Source of the DNA: Acidobacteriaceae bacterium
GTDB taxonomy: Bacteria > Acidobacteriota > Terriglobia > Terriglobales > Acidobacteriaceae
Assembly: GCA_025462785.1 (NCBI GenBank)
Contig: JAOAPG010000126.1
Location: forward strand, 1 to 15,770
Direction: 5' to 3'
DNA: 15,770 nt
Position numbers and translations under genes: made by a program. The notes beneath the pieces are model-generated. The model was not told the DNA's origin, did no database searches, and saw only the letters and a list, made by a program, of their open reading frames with translations. Shown here piece by piece: positions 1 to 7,098 of this stretch (positions are counted from its first letter, which is position 1; each line of letters opens with the position of its first letter).

Positions 1-575
1 TGTACGGCAAGATCATGTCAATCTCCGATGAAATGATGTGGAGATATTACGAGTTGCTGACGGATGTGCAGGTGCCGGAACTCGAGAAGATGAAACACGA
101 GTCGCATCCCATGCAGGCGAAGAAAGACTTGGCGCGGATCATCGTGAAGGATTTCCATTCGGGAGAAGCGGCGGAGAAGGCCGGGGAGGATTGGGCGAAG
201 CAGTTCCAGAAGGGCGCTGTGCCGGAGGAGATCGATATCAGTGAGATCCAGATAGATACAATCCGCGCGGCTGATGTTATTCCCGACAATCCCGTTCCCG
301 AAACCGGAGGGCCGGCCATCCTATGTATTGGCGCGCATAGTCCTAGGAATCAGGTAGCGATTCGCGTTGATAAGCTAATTCGTCAAGCGGGCCTGGCAAC
401 CTCAAATACCGAAGCTACGGCAAAGATCAAGAGTAAAGCCGTCAGCATTAACGGGACGAACTTAAGCGAAAAGGACTTCATTATTATTTGCTCCCAGCAT
501 GAGATCACTCTACGCGTGGGGCGTAAAATCAAGAAGATTCGCCTCCTACGTGCCAACACCTCCGGTTCGAATTAA
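1..575 (+). CDS. tyrS: Tyrosyl-tRNA synthetase, C-terminal part (5' end outside window)
   Basis: Cytoplasmic enzyme that charges tRNA-Tyr with tyrosine. The frame is open from base 3 and reads YGKIMSISDEMMWRYYELL, the stretch just after the KMSKS loop in bacterial TyrRS, so the catalytic Rossmann domain lies mostly upstream of the window. Linker helices follow (HPMQAKKDLAR, FHSGEAAEKAGEDW). The last 80 or so residues form an S4 RNA-binding domain (VDKLIRQAGLATSNTEA, then KAVSINGTNL), which grips the tRNA anticodon arm. The ATG at 15 is internal and not the start. The frame ends in TAA at 573-575 with a lysine/arginine-rich tail. The gene looks intact as far as it can be seen. Confidence 0.92.
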   Translation, partial: YGKIMSISDEMMWRYYELLTDVQVPELEKMKHESHPMQAKKDLARIIVKDFHSGEAAEKAGEDWAKQFQKGAVPEEIDISEIQIDTIRAADVIPDNPVPETGGPAILCIGAHSPRNQVAIRVDKLIRQAGLATSNTEATAKIKSKAVSINGTNLSEKDFIIICSQHEITLRVGRKIKKIRLLRANTSGSN

Positions 576-815
576 TCACGTAGGGACAGCTGCCTCGGCT
601 CCTACATATCTATCTCCGGGCATCTATTACCCCATTGGTACAAGGCCTTGAGCCATCTGGGCTTTTCGGCGACAATCAGACACATTTATATCGTGCCTGG
701 GATAGAAGTTGCTCGAACATTCTTCATCGAGTTCAACTGGCTCCCAGCTCTTGCGTCTGCGCACGTTGTAGTCAGTCCGCTAAAAATTAAATCTACGGAA
801 AGAGGAAGAGGCGAA

Positions 816-1172
816 ATGGGCGACACGATTCCGAACTCGGTGCCTTCCCACCCCGCGCGCCGCTTTCCACGTTATCCGTTAGACATGAAGGTGGTAGTGA
901 ATGTCTTCCGCGACGGCAAGACTATTTCCTTTTGGGGACGGTCTACAGAGTTTGCCGAAGACGGGCTGAGTGCAACCCTCACGGGTGAGGTAGAAGCTGG
1001 CGAAGTTGTGTCCATGGAGCTGTCGCTGCCCCATGTTGCCTTCCCGGTTAAATTGCGAGCCTTGGTGCGGTATCGGCATGGACTGCGCCATGGGGTGGAG
1101 TTTCTAGCCAGAAGCGCGGAGCAACACAGAGCTATCCGAGAAGTATGTGAGTCGCTCGCAAAGACGGCATAA
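816..1172 (+). CDS. Small PilZ-domain protein (possible c-di-GMP effector)
   Basis: Single-domain protein of 118 residues. I start it at the ATG at 816, which follows purine-rich AGAGGAAGAGGCGAA (GAGG at 808-811). The frame is open further up to a TTG at 648, but that extension has no ribosome site and no recognisable domain. PilZ features: an RRFPR box (RxxxR) near residue 15, then a STEFAEDG turn where the family has (D/N)xSxxG, then ALVRYRHGLRHGVEFL closing the barrel. PilZ domains bind cyclic di-GMP and control motility, exopolysaccharide or transcription. The second motif deviates (E for D/N, A for S), so ligand binding is uncertain. There is no output domain, so it would act through a partner. 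It stands alone between tyrS and msrP. Confidence 0.8.
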   Translation: MGDTIPNSVPSHPARRFPRYPLDMKVVVNVFRDGKTISFWGRSTEFAEDGLSATLTGEVEAGEVVSMELSLPHVAFPVKLRALVRYRHGLRHGVEFLARSAEQHRAIREVCESLAKTA

Positions 1173-1369
1173 ACACTTAACCGCCATACCCGGAGTACGG
1201 AATTCTTCTCAAGTCGAACTGTGCACTGCCTTTGTGTTCCCCCAGACTCGTCACGGATTCACGCCTCCTGCATCTTTTCCTTTCTCTACGCGTCCTATCG
1301 ATAGCAGTCACAAAGAGGGATAAATATCCGGGCCCAGCACCTAGGCCGTACTGTATAGAGGAAACATCG

Positions 1370-2329
1370 ATGCTCATAAAGAACGCGAACGACATTGCCT
1401 CGTCTGAGATAACCCCAAAACATCTCTATCTCAATCGCCGTAAGTTTATGACTGGTATGGCCGCTGCCGGCGCCGCCATAGCCGTAGGCGTGGGTCTGCA
1501 CAATTTGGCTTCTCCTCCCGCCACGGTGTTAGCCAACGCCAAAATCGATGGCGTCCAGAAGAGTCCGTTTTCGACGACTGAGACAATCACGCCCTACAAA
1601 GATGTAACCAACTACAACAATTACTACGAATTCTCTACCGACAAGTACGAGCCCGCTGGTTTGGCGAAGAACTTCAAAACTCGTCCCTGGAATATCACCA
1701 TCGATGGCTTGGTCAAGAAAAAGCAAGTTTTGGATGTCGACACCATCATTAAGATGGCAGCTCCCGAAGAGCGGATTTATCGCCATCGCTGCGTGGAGGG
1801 CTGGTCGATTGTAGTGCCCTGGATCGGTTATTCCCTGAGCGAACTGATCAAGAAAGCTGAGCCGACCTCGAAGGCCCAATTCGTTGAATTCACTACCATC
1901 GAAGATCCGAAACAGATGCCCGGACAACGCGGCAACGTGCTGGAATGGCCATATGTCGAGGGCCTAAGAATGGACGAGGCAACGCATCCTCTAACACTTT
2001 TGTGTTTCGGTATGTACGGCGAAGTGCTGCCCAACCAGGATGGTGCCCCCTTGCGTCTCGTGGTTCCCTGGAAATATGGTTTCAAGAGCGCGAAAGCTAT
2101 CGTTCGTATCCGCTTCACCGATAAGCAACCGCTCAACACTTGGGCGAGATCTGCCCCCGGTGAGTACGGTTTCTATTCCAATGTCAATCCTCACGTCGAT
2201 CATCCGCGATGGAGTCAGGCTAAAGAGCGCCGGCTGGGCGAATTCTTAAAACGTCCGACGCTGATGTTCAATGGCTACGATCAGGTCGCGAGCCTATACT
2301 CTGGCATGGATTTGAAGAAGAATTTCTAA
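1370..2329 (+). CDS. msrP: Periplasmic methionine sulfoxide reductase, molybdopterin catalytic subunit MsrP
   Basis: Reduces methionine sulfoxide in oxidised periplasmic proteins, using electrons from the membrane subunit MsrQ. The protein has 319 residues (E. coli MsrP has 334). I start it at the ATG at 1370, preceded by AGAGG at 1356-1360; the frame is open up to a GTG/ATG-type codon at 1232, but the Tat signal fits 1370. Residues 20-45 are a twin-arginine signal (LNRRKFMTG, R23-R24, then an Ala/Gly-rich hydrophobic stretch), as expected for export of a folded molybdoenzyme. YRHRCVEGWS contains Cys141, equivalent to the molybdenum-ligating cysteine (Cys146 in E. coli). Further family blocks are VPWIGY, EQMPGQ-like KQMPGQ, VPWKYGFKS, EYGFYSNVNP and DHPRWSQA. 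The end, GMDLKKNF, matches the family C-terminus. msrQ follows after 12 bases. Confidence 0.95.
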   Translation: MLIKNANDIASSEITPKHLYLNRRKFMTGMAAAGAAIAVGVGLHNLASPPATVLANAKIDGVQKSPFSTTETITPYKDVTNYNNYYEFSTDKYEPAGLAKNFKTRPWNITIDGLVKKKQVLDVDTIIKMAAPEERIYRHRCVEGWSIVVPWIGYSLSELIKKAEPTSKAQFVEFTTIEDPKQMPGQRGNVLEWPYVEGLRMDEATHPLTLLCFGMYGEVLPNQDGAPLRLVVPWKYGFKSAKAIVRIRFTDKQPLNTWARSAPGEYGFYSNVNPHVDHPRWSQAKERRLGEFLKRPTLMFNGYDQVASLYSGMDLKKNF

Positions 2330-2341
2330 AAGAACTCTCGG

Positions 2342-2992
2342 ATGCCTAATCTAAAAGTGATTCGCTGGTTTAAGGTCGTCTTCTTCCTCGCCTCTCTGGG
2401 ACCACTAGCATGGCTGGCTTTGGAAGCTCATGGCAAGGCATTAGGGGCAAACCCGATTGAGGTGATCACGCACTCAACCGGCGATTGCACGCTGGTTTTT
2501 CTACTCATCACTCTCTCAATTACGCCTTTGCGCAAACTAACCGGCCAATTCTGGCTGATTCGTTTTCGCCGCATGCTCGGATTATTTGCCTTTTTCTATG
2601 CTTCGCTACATTTTCTGACCTACATCTGGCTCGACAAGTTTTTCGCCCTCCATGAAATCCTGGCAGACGTCGCAAAGCGACGATTCATCACTGTGGGGTT
2701 GCTCGGGTTTTTGTTGCTGATTCCATTGGCGTTGACCTCAACTAAGGGTTGGATCAGGCGTTTGGGAGGAAAGCGCTGGCAAACACTGCATCGCCTGATC
2801 TATGTCAGCGCTTTCGCCGGAGTGGTCCATTATTACTGGCTGGTGAAGGCGGACAAGCGTCAACCGCTTGAATACGCGTTCGTGCTGGCGCTCCTCTTGG
2901 GTTATCGACTTGCGGTTTGGGTTCTCGCTAAGGTTAAGACGCCCCAAGCTGAGGCATTTCCACGACCGAGCGTCGAAGTGCCCGAGGCTTAA
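2342..2992 (+). CDS. msrQ: Heme-binding membrane subunit MsrQ of the MsrPQ system
   Basis: Inner-membrane b-type heme protein of 216 residues that passes electrons from the quinone pool or flavin reductase to MsrP. It belongs to the ferric-reductase-like transmembrane family. Six hydrophobic segments are visible. Conserved histidines stand at H90 (YASLHFLTY), H150 (WQTLHRLIY) and H163 (GVVHYYWLVK), at almost the same positions as H91, H151 and H164 in E. coli MsrQ. The blocks LITLSITPLRK and IRFRRMLGL are also typical. The ATG lies 12 bases after the msrP stop behind AAAAGAACTCTCGG, so the two genes are almost certainly cotranscribed. The arginine/proline-rich tail is slightly longer than in E. 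coli. Confidence 0.94.
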   Translation: MPNLKVIRWFKVVFFLASLGPLAWLALEAHGKALGANPIEVITHSTGDCTLVFLLITLSITPLRKLTGQFWLIRFRRMLGLFAFFYASLHFLTYIWLDKFFALHEILADVAKRRFITVGLLGFLLLIPLALTSTKGWIRRLGGKRWQTLHRLIYVSAFAGVVHYYWLVKADKRQPLEYAFVLALLLGYRLAVWVLAKVKTPQAEAFPRPSVEVPEA

Positions 2993-3173
2993 CTGTCGTC
3001 TCCACGGCTAAAGGTATTCACGTATTACTTTCGTATCCAGCTAGTCATCGCTGCCCGGAACTTTCCTCCTACAATGGTGTTACAACCGAATCAGAACTCT
3101 GCTTCCAGTAGCAATTGCTGAATGCGCTCAAAATCTTATAGGAGAATTGCAGTCCCTCGCTGCTCCCATCGCC

Positions 3174-4667
3174 ATGAAGAAACTATTTCTCTCCCTAAGT
3201 CTCCTTTTGCTGTCATTCTGTCCGGCCTGCGGATCAGGCGGAAACGTTTTCAATCAAGGTGGAGGTGGCAAGGGGAGCTTCTCGAATGCCAGCTTGAAGG
3301 GGCAGTATGCTTACCAATTATCCGGGGTCGATCCCACGGCAGGATCCTATATTTATGAGGGCGGCAGCTTCACGGCGGACGGTGGGGGGAAGATCACTGC
3401 CGGGGTGGATGACTTCTCCCTGGGAACGGCAGTGTCTTCCGGAGCGCTGACCGGCACCTACTCCGTCGCCAACGATGGCACGGGCACAATCTTGTTGACG
3501 TCCACCTCCGGTCGAAGCTTTAGCTTTGCAATCACCATGGCGAGCACATCGAAGGTTTATCTCGTCATTAGCGGAACGGTCGACGCAGACACCGGGGCAG
3601 GAGTGGCCGAACAACAAACTGCCAGCGCTTTTTCATCCGCGCCGACTGGGACATTTGTATTTCTTGAACATAAATTGAACGCAACATCTCTCGCGGAAGT
3701 AGGGACGCTTGCTGTCAGCGGTGGAGCAGTGAATGGCACGGGCGACCTTAACAATGGCGGCACCTTGAGTTCCGCTATCTTCACTGGCGCGATGAACCCT
3801 CCTGACTCCAACGGACGGGGCACGGGAACATTCAGCGATAACCTTGGCCCGAATGGCAATACCTCAACCTTTGCCTACTACGTGGTCGACTCCAGCAACG
3901 TACACTTTTTCTTTACCGATTCTGGTGTACCGGGACTTGCACGAGCTGAACTGCAGTCCGCTGGACCTTTCACGACTGCTTCCCTGTCCGGAAGTTACGC
4001 TTTTGGCAGTAGAGGAGACGACAGTTCCACCAATGGCGGAATCAATGGAGTCGACACGGTTGGCAGCTTTACCGCTAGCTCAGGCAGCATAAATAGGGGT
4101 TCTTTTGATTCCGTGGCTGACGCCATTGCATCAACGGACATCTCTTTCAATACTGGGGGAACCTACTCCGTAGCTTCCAACGGCCGAGCCGTAGTGAATC
4201 TGATTCCCGCAACCGGAGGAACCGTGCAACAATTTTTTTGGCTAGTGAGCCCTTCGCGTGCATTCTTCATAACTAACAATCCAAATAAAGTCGAGCGCGG
4301 AACAGCAGACTTGCAATCCGGATCGCTCACTACTGCAAGCCTCAATGGTCAATATGCATTCTTTATGGACGGATTCGATCTAAATCTAACCAACGCTTTT
4401 ATCGATCGCGTCGGCTGGATTCAGTTGAATGGCTCTGGAACTCTCACATGGAATGAATTCGTCAACAACTCCGGGTCCACCAACACTTCGGGAGCGCTCT
4501 CCGGCACCTACTCTGTAGGAACTAGTGGGCGACTCACAGCGACGGTCTCAGGTCTTTCTTACAATACCAACGACATTGTTGTTTATTTAACATCCAGCAC
4601 AGGCGGGTACATGTTGGAGAATGACGCTGGAGTAGAAATTATCGGGCAGATGAGCCAGCAGCACTAA
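3174..4667 (+). CDS. Secreted lipoprotein-like protein with four ~115-residue repeats
   Basis: No known function. The predicted protein has 497 residues from the ATG at 3174. This start directly precedes a signal peptide (MKKLFLSLSLLLLSFCPAC) ending in a possible lipobox around Cys19, followed by GSGG and a Gly-rich linker, so the protein is probably lipid-anchored and exported. GGAG at 3141-3144 is too close to the in-frame TTG at 3147 and too far from 3174, so the start is not certain. Four tandem units of 114-120 residues follow at about 36-149, 150-263, 264-383 and 384-497. They share an opening F..ASL.G.YAF, a GSFTADG-like strand and a (A)LSGTYSV..(D/N)GR strand. The composition (Gly, Ser, Thr, Asn; few Cys) suggests beta-sandwich surface domains. 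Similar repeat proteins are common in Acidobacteria (family knowledge, not tested here). Confidence 0.75.
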   Translation: MKKLFLSLSLLLLSFCPACGSGGNVFNQGGGGKGSFSNASLKGQYAYQLSGVDPTAGSYIYEGGSFTADGGGKITAGVDDFSLGTAVSSGALTGTYSVANDGTGTILLTSTSGRSFSFAITMASTSKVYLVISGTVDADTGAGVAEQQTASAFSSAPTGTFVFLEHKLNATSLAEVGTLAVSGGAVNGTGDLNNGGTLSSAIFTGAMNPPDSNGRGTGTFSDNLGPNGNTSTFAYYVVDSSNVHFFFTDSGVPGLARAELQSAGPFTTASLSGSYAFGSRGDDSSTNGGINGVDTVGSFTASSGSINRGSFDSVADAIASTDISFNTGGTYSVASNGRAVVNLIPATGGTVQQFFWLVSPSRAFFITNNPNKVERGTADLQSGSLTTASLNGQYAFFMDGFDLNLTNAFIDRVGWIQLNGSGTLTWNEFVNNSGSTNTSGALSGTYSVGTSGRLTATVSGLSYNTNDIVVYLTSSTGGYMLENDAGVEIIGQMSQQH

Positions 4668-4680
4668 CTTACTTTCTGTC

Positions 4681-4716
4681 GAGGCTGGATTCCGCAACCT
4701 AGCGGTTCCCAGCCTC
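4681..4716 (+). terminator. Strong stem-loop after the repeat lipoprotein gene
   Basis: A perfect 8-bp outer stem (GAGGCTGG at 4681-4688, CCAGCCTC at 4709-4716) encloses a symmetric 3-base internal loop and a 4-bp inner stem (CCGC 4692-4695, GCGG 4702-4705) with loop AACCTA. It begins 13 bases after the stop codon. No T-run follows on the plus strand (AAAAA does), so it is not a textbook intrinsic terminator. It may protect the mRNA 3' end or stop transcription weakly. Confidence 0.45.
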
Positions 4717-4731
4717 AAAAATCCCGATTGC

Positions 4732-4962
4732 TCAGAAGCGGGTGATTATCCCCGCGAAAATTAGACCCAATACGAACAGAATTGCGCGGTGATCCCGCCA
4801 CCGCTCCCGAAATCCGGACATTTGAGCGAAGATGTCCTCGATATAGGCGGCGCAATAAGCCACATTCGCCAGCACTGCAACGACGAACGGACAGGCCTGC
4901 AGCCCAGGATGGCATACATCTAAGAAATAGAGCGTTCCGGCAATCTTTAACTCTTTCGCATC
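4732..4962 (-). pseudogene. Possible C-terminal remnant of a membrane protein (no start codon)
   Basis: On the minus strand an open frame ends in TGA at 4732-4734 and reads protein-like for about 76 codons. It contains AGTLYFLDVCHPGLQ, then a hydrophobic stretch (CPFVVAVLANVAYCAAY), an amphipathic loop (IEDIFAQMSGFRERWRDHR) and a closing hydrophobic helix (AILFVLGLIFAGIITRF). By hand, about two thirds of the third codon positions in the last 37 codons are G or C, which favours real coding. No ATG/GTG/TTG start lies ahead of the recognisable part; the first in-frame GTG is inside the first hydrophobic stretch. Upstream the frame enters the opposite-strand secreted-protein gene. I read it as the tail of a lost inner-membrane protein. 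A short two-helix protein or chance are the alternatives. Family not recognised. Confidence 0.35.
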
Positions 4963-4970
4963 TAAGGAAA

Positions 4971-5672
4971 ATGAACTTTCCCCGAGAGCAACGTGGCTTG
5001 CGCTTGAGTCTGGCGATTGTGTTTTGCGTGATTACAACCGGTACTGCCAGTTTGGCCCAACAAGGCGCCGCCATCGGCGAACCGCTCGTAATTCTCAACA
5101 CGGATTTGCCAAAGGGCTATCTTGGCCAGCCATATCAGTTTCAACTACAAGCGAAGGGTGGCATCACGCCTGTGAAGTGGGTATTGAATACGGATTCTTT
5201 GCCGATCGGAGTTAAGTTGAACGAAGACGGTTCATTGGTGGGCGTTCCAACCGAAACCGGGAGCTTTAGTTTTACTGTCATCATGGCCGACAGCGGCAGG
5301 CCGGTTCAAAAGAAGGTTCAGCCTCTGAAGCTGCGTGTTCTCGAGCCGCTGCTCGTCGACTGGGGACAGCCGCCCAGAGTCAATGGACAAAGAATTGAAG
5401 GCTCGTTCAAGGTCTCTAATCAGACGGACGAAGATTTCGACTTGACGACGGTGGTCCTGGCGGTGAGCGATGCAAAGCGCGCCACTGCGATTGGCATTGA
5501 ACACTTCAATCTTAAAAAACAGACACTCGACTTCGAGATTCCTTTTGGAGACGATCTGCCTTTCGGCACGTATCAGGTGAATCTAAATGTGGTGGCTATA
5601 GTCCCATCGAACAATAGCGTTCTTAAGGATCACCTAACCGCAGGACCTTTGCGGGTCGTGCAGGTGCCTTAA
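4971..5672 (+). CDS. Secreted protein with a He_PIG-type immunoglobulin-like domain
   Basis: The predicted protein has 233 residues. I start it at the ATG at 4971, just after AAGGAAA, because it is followed at once by a Sec signal peptide (basic RGLRLS, hydrophobic core, cleavage likely after SLA at residue 29); the longer upstream frame has no such feature. Residues 42-125 fit the putative Ig domain He_PIG: LPKGYLGQPYQFQLQAKGG, then a W, then LPIGVKLNEDGSLVGVPTETG and FTVIMADSG. The remaining ~110 residues (SFKVSNQTDEDFDLTTVVLAV ... GTYQVNLNVVAIVP) look like a second beta-sandwich but I do not recognise a family. No catalytic motif is visible. A role in adhesion or as a scaffold for secreted proteins is inference only. 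It lies alone, between a stem-loop upstream and a long non-coding stretch downstream. Confidence 0.75.
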   Translation: MNFPREQRGLRLSLAIVFCVITTGTASLAQQGAAIGEPLVILNTDLPKGYLGQPYQFQLQAKGGITPVKWVLNTDSLPIGVKLNEDGSLVGVPTETGSFSFTVIMADSGRPVQKKVQPLKLRVLEPLLVDWGQPPRVNGQRIEGSFKVSNQTDEDFDLTTVVLAVSDAKRATAIGIEHFNLKKQTLDFEIPFGDDLPFGTYQVNLNVVAIVPSNNSVLKDHLTAGPLRVVQVP

Positions 5673-5702
5673 GTCGGAACGTCTTCCTCAGGGCTCAATT
5701 TG

Positions 5703-5760
5703 CTGTGTTCCCTGTGGTCATTTTGGAATTTTGGACCACAGAGGGCACAGGGAAGCACAG
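5703..5760. repeat. Nested palindromic element of the CTGTGTTCC...ACCACAGAG type
   Basis: The inner arms CTGTGGTC (5712-5719) and GACCACAG (5734-5741) are perfect complements around a 14-base AT-rich centre. The outer arms CTGTGTTCCCTGTG (5703-5716) and CACAGGGAAGCACAG (5746-5760) pair except for one extra G. Because the left outer and inner arms overlap, two alternative foldings compete. The text resembles the CACAGAG/CTGTGG interspersed repeats seen between genes in several environmental bacteria, which are probably non-autonomous (recalled, not searched). Confidence 0.55.
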
Positions 5761-5845
5761 AGAAAAGCGACTAGAGGAGGTAGCGTTTTGCCTGAAAGAA
5801 GCTCAACGGGAGAAAAAATAAGAGTTCCGAGGTGGTGTTGGAATC

Positions 5846-6140
5846 ATTCGTCTCGGCCAGTAGCTCGCTTTAGACCCTTGCCGACCTGATCACGTTACTC
5901 CCTTGCGGGTTAGCAGCGTGCGATCTGTTGCTTGGGCTCCGGGCTCACCGCCAACCGGATAAACCAATCCAACGCCTCAGAACTCTATCCTGCCTTTAAC
6001 GGTTCTTCTCGTTCGCCTCGACCAGCGCTTTGCTATAGACCCTTGCTCGCCTTCCCTCCATCATTTTTCAATACGGAGAGTGACTTCGCTTGAGCCCCGG
6101 ACGCTGCACCAACCGGGAAAACTTCAGAAGATGTCAAAGA
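5846..6140. repeat. Two degenerate direct copies of an ~110-base unit, ~160 bases apart
   Basis: Copy 1 starts near 5846 and copy 2 near 6007. Shared anchors in the same order: CTCGGCCAG/CTCGACCAG, then TAGACCCTTG (5871 and 6036, offset 165), then GCTTGGGCTCC/GCTTGAGCCCC (5930 and 6088, offset 158), then CCAACCGG (5951 and 6109, offset 158). The DNA between anchors has diverged. Neither copy encodes a convincing protein on either strand. Candidates are an old small-repeat family or paired structured RNAs. Confidence 0.45.
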
Positions 6141-6234
6141 ACGAGTTTGTTTTACTCCTTCTATTTTTAGAGTCAATAAAAAATGACGAAAAATGCAGGA
6201 GTGTATGTTCTTGTTTTTCAATCGAGTGCAGCCC

Positions 6235-6285
6235 GTTCACAGGTAGGTGAACTGGATTCAGTGCAGATCCGTACGGGAGCGTACG
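6235..6285. other. Two small perfect hairpins
   Basis: GTTCAC (6235-6240) and GTGAAC (6247-6252) pair around AGGTAG. CGTACG (6270-6275) and CGTACG (6280-6285) pair around GGAG. Each stem is 6 bp and perfect, and neither has a T-run after it. They could be operators or part of a structured leader, and chance is a real alternative for stems this short. Confidence 0.3.
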
Positions 6286-6596
6286 CTGGGCGAATGACTG
6301 AAGCGCATTAACTCTGTATTTTCCCTACGATGTTCGACGTAAGGATCTCGCGCCGAATTGTTTCTAGGTTGTGAATTTCGTAGCAAAAACCGCGTCCCGC
6401 AAGGGTTTCACAACGGGCATGAGCACGCGAGGAACGCACTCGAGGGTCAACTAATATCTCGAAAAGGAAATCTACGCGCGTTTAGACTCAGCGGCTCTCG
6501 TGTTCGGCGTGTCCATGACCGTGTCGTTGTTGGCGTCGGGACGTTCTGTTCAGACCACTGGAACTTCCACGCGTCCCAGAATCGGCAGTTGCCATC

Positions 6597-6602
6597 TATA
6601 AT
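6597..6602 (+). promoter_or_regulatory. Possible -10 box ahead of the PPOX-fold gene
   Basis: A perfect TATAAT hexamer lies 42 bases before the ATG at 6645. No good -35 box is seen 16-18 bases upstream, so this is a weak call based on one hexamer and its position. Confidence 0.2.
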
Positions 6603-6644
6603 CATTGTCTGACGTTTCATTCGTTCGTGTTTTTCGGAGGTGCT

Positions 6645-7043
6645 ATGTCGCAGGTCATTCCAGACAAGTATCGTGATCTGTTCAGCAAGCGGGCTTTCGC
6701 CAATTTAGGCACGCTCATGCCGGACGGTCGTCCCCAAGTCACTCCCGTGTGGGTCGATCTCGACGGCGATTACATTATTTTCAACTCCGCCAAGGGCCGG
6801 CAAAAAGATAAGAACGTTCGCCGTGATCCACGGGTTTCGTTGTCGATCATCGATCCCGACAATCCCTACCGGCATCTCGAGATCCGTGGGCGCGTCGCCG
6901 AGATCACAGAACACGGCGCAAACGAAAACATTGATAAGTTAGCGAAGAAGTATCTCGGGGTCGACAAGTATCCCTACGGTCAGCCTGGCGAAGTGCGGGT
7001 GGTGTACAAGGTACAGCCCGAGCACACGGTTGGGATGGGCTAG
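6645..7043 (+). CDS. PPOX-class (pyridoxamine-phosphate-oxidase fold) F420/FMN-dependent oxidoreductase
   Basis: Small cytoplasmic flavin- or F420-binding oxidoreductase of 132 residues, the usual size for the single-domain split-barrel family. I start it at the ATG at 6645, behind a strong CGGAGG (6635-6640) four bases upstream; the frame opens six codons earlier but without a site. Family signature: FSKRAFANLGTLMPDGRPQVTPVW near the N-terminus, then DYIIFNSAKGRQKDKNVRRDPRVSLSI, whose basic KGRQKDKNVRRDPR region contacts the cofactor phosphates, then NPYRHLEIRGRVAEI. The end, VVYKVQPEHTVGMG, is close to that of F420-dependent members (TIGR03618-like). The substrate cannot be told. Homoserine dehydrogenase follows about 55 bases later on the same strand, and I see no functional link. 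Confidence 0.85.
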   Translation: MSQVIPDKYRDLFSKRAFANLGTLMPDGRPQVTPVWVDLDGDYIIFNSAKGRQKDKNVRRDPRVSLSIIDPDNPYRHLEIRGRVAEITEHGANENIDKLAKKYLGVDKYPYGQPGEVRVVYKVQPEHTVGMG

Positions 7044-7085
7044 TGCGAGGAATGCTTGGGGAATAGCGACGTTTTGAAGCCCACT

Positions 7086-7091
7086 CAAGGA
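7086..7091 (+). promoter_or_regulatory. Ribosome binding site pointing to an ATT start for homoserine dehydrogenase
   Basis: CAAGGA at 7086-7091 sits seven bases before the ATT at 7099. It is the only good Shine-Dalgarno match near the N-terminus of the reading frame. The first conventional start, TTG at 7120, lies 28 bases after it, too far for initiation. Confidence 0.5.
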
Positions 7092-7098
7092 CAAATCC

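Larger units (their letters stand above)
5673..6644. other. Long stretch without a convincing gene
   Basis: About 970 bases. Frames on both strands are short and none has a ribosome site plus a recognisable protein. An 84-codon frame from the TTG at 6358 and a 62-codon minus-strand frame at 6033-6221 both look random. The stretch holds a palindromic element (5703-5760), two degenerate copies of an about 110-base unit (5846-6140), two small perfect hairpins (6235-6285) and a TATAAT hexamer (6597-6602) ahead of the next gene. Base composition is uneven, with an AT-rich patch at about 6140-6230. Confidence 0.6.

Noticed and set aside
580..605. Possible terminator after tyrS (GTAGGGA ... TCCTAC)
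   Set aside because: The short stem needs a bulge, has a 13-base loop and no T-run.
648..815. N-terminal extension of the PilZ frame from a TTG
   Set aside because: No ribosome site, no domain, and a clear start with purine-rich leader lies at 816.
4681..4716. Terminator for the minus-strand remnant
   Set aside because: On the minus strand the T-run precedes the stem instead of following it, so the stem-loop is assigned to the lipoprotein gene.
6033..6221. 62-codon minus-strand frame
   Set aside because: It overlaps the degenerate direct repeat, the second copy does not keep a matching frame, and no ribosome site is seen.
6358..6612. 84-codon plus-strand frame starting at TTG
   Set aside because: Random-looking composition, no ribosome site and no recognisable motif.
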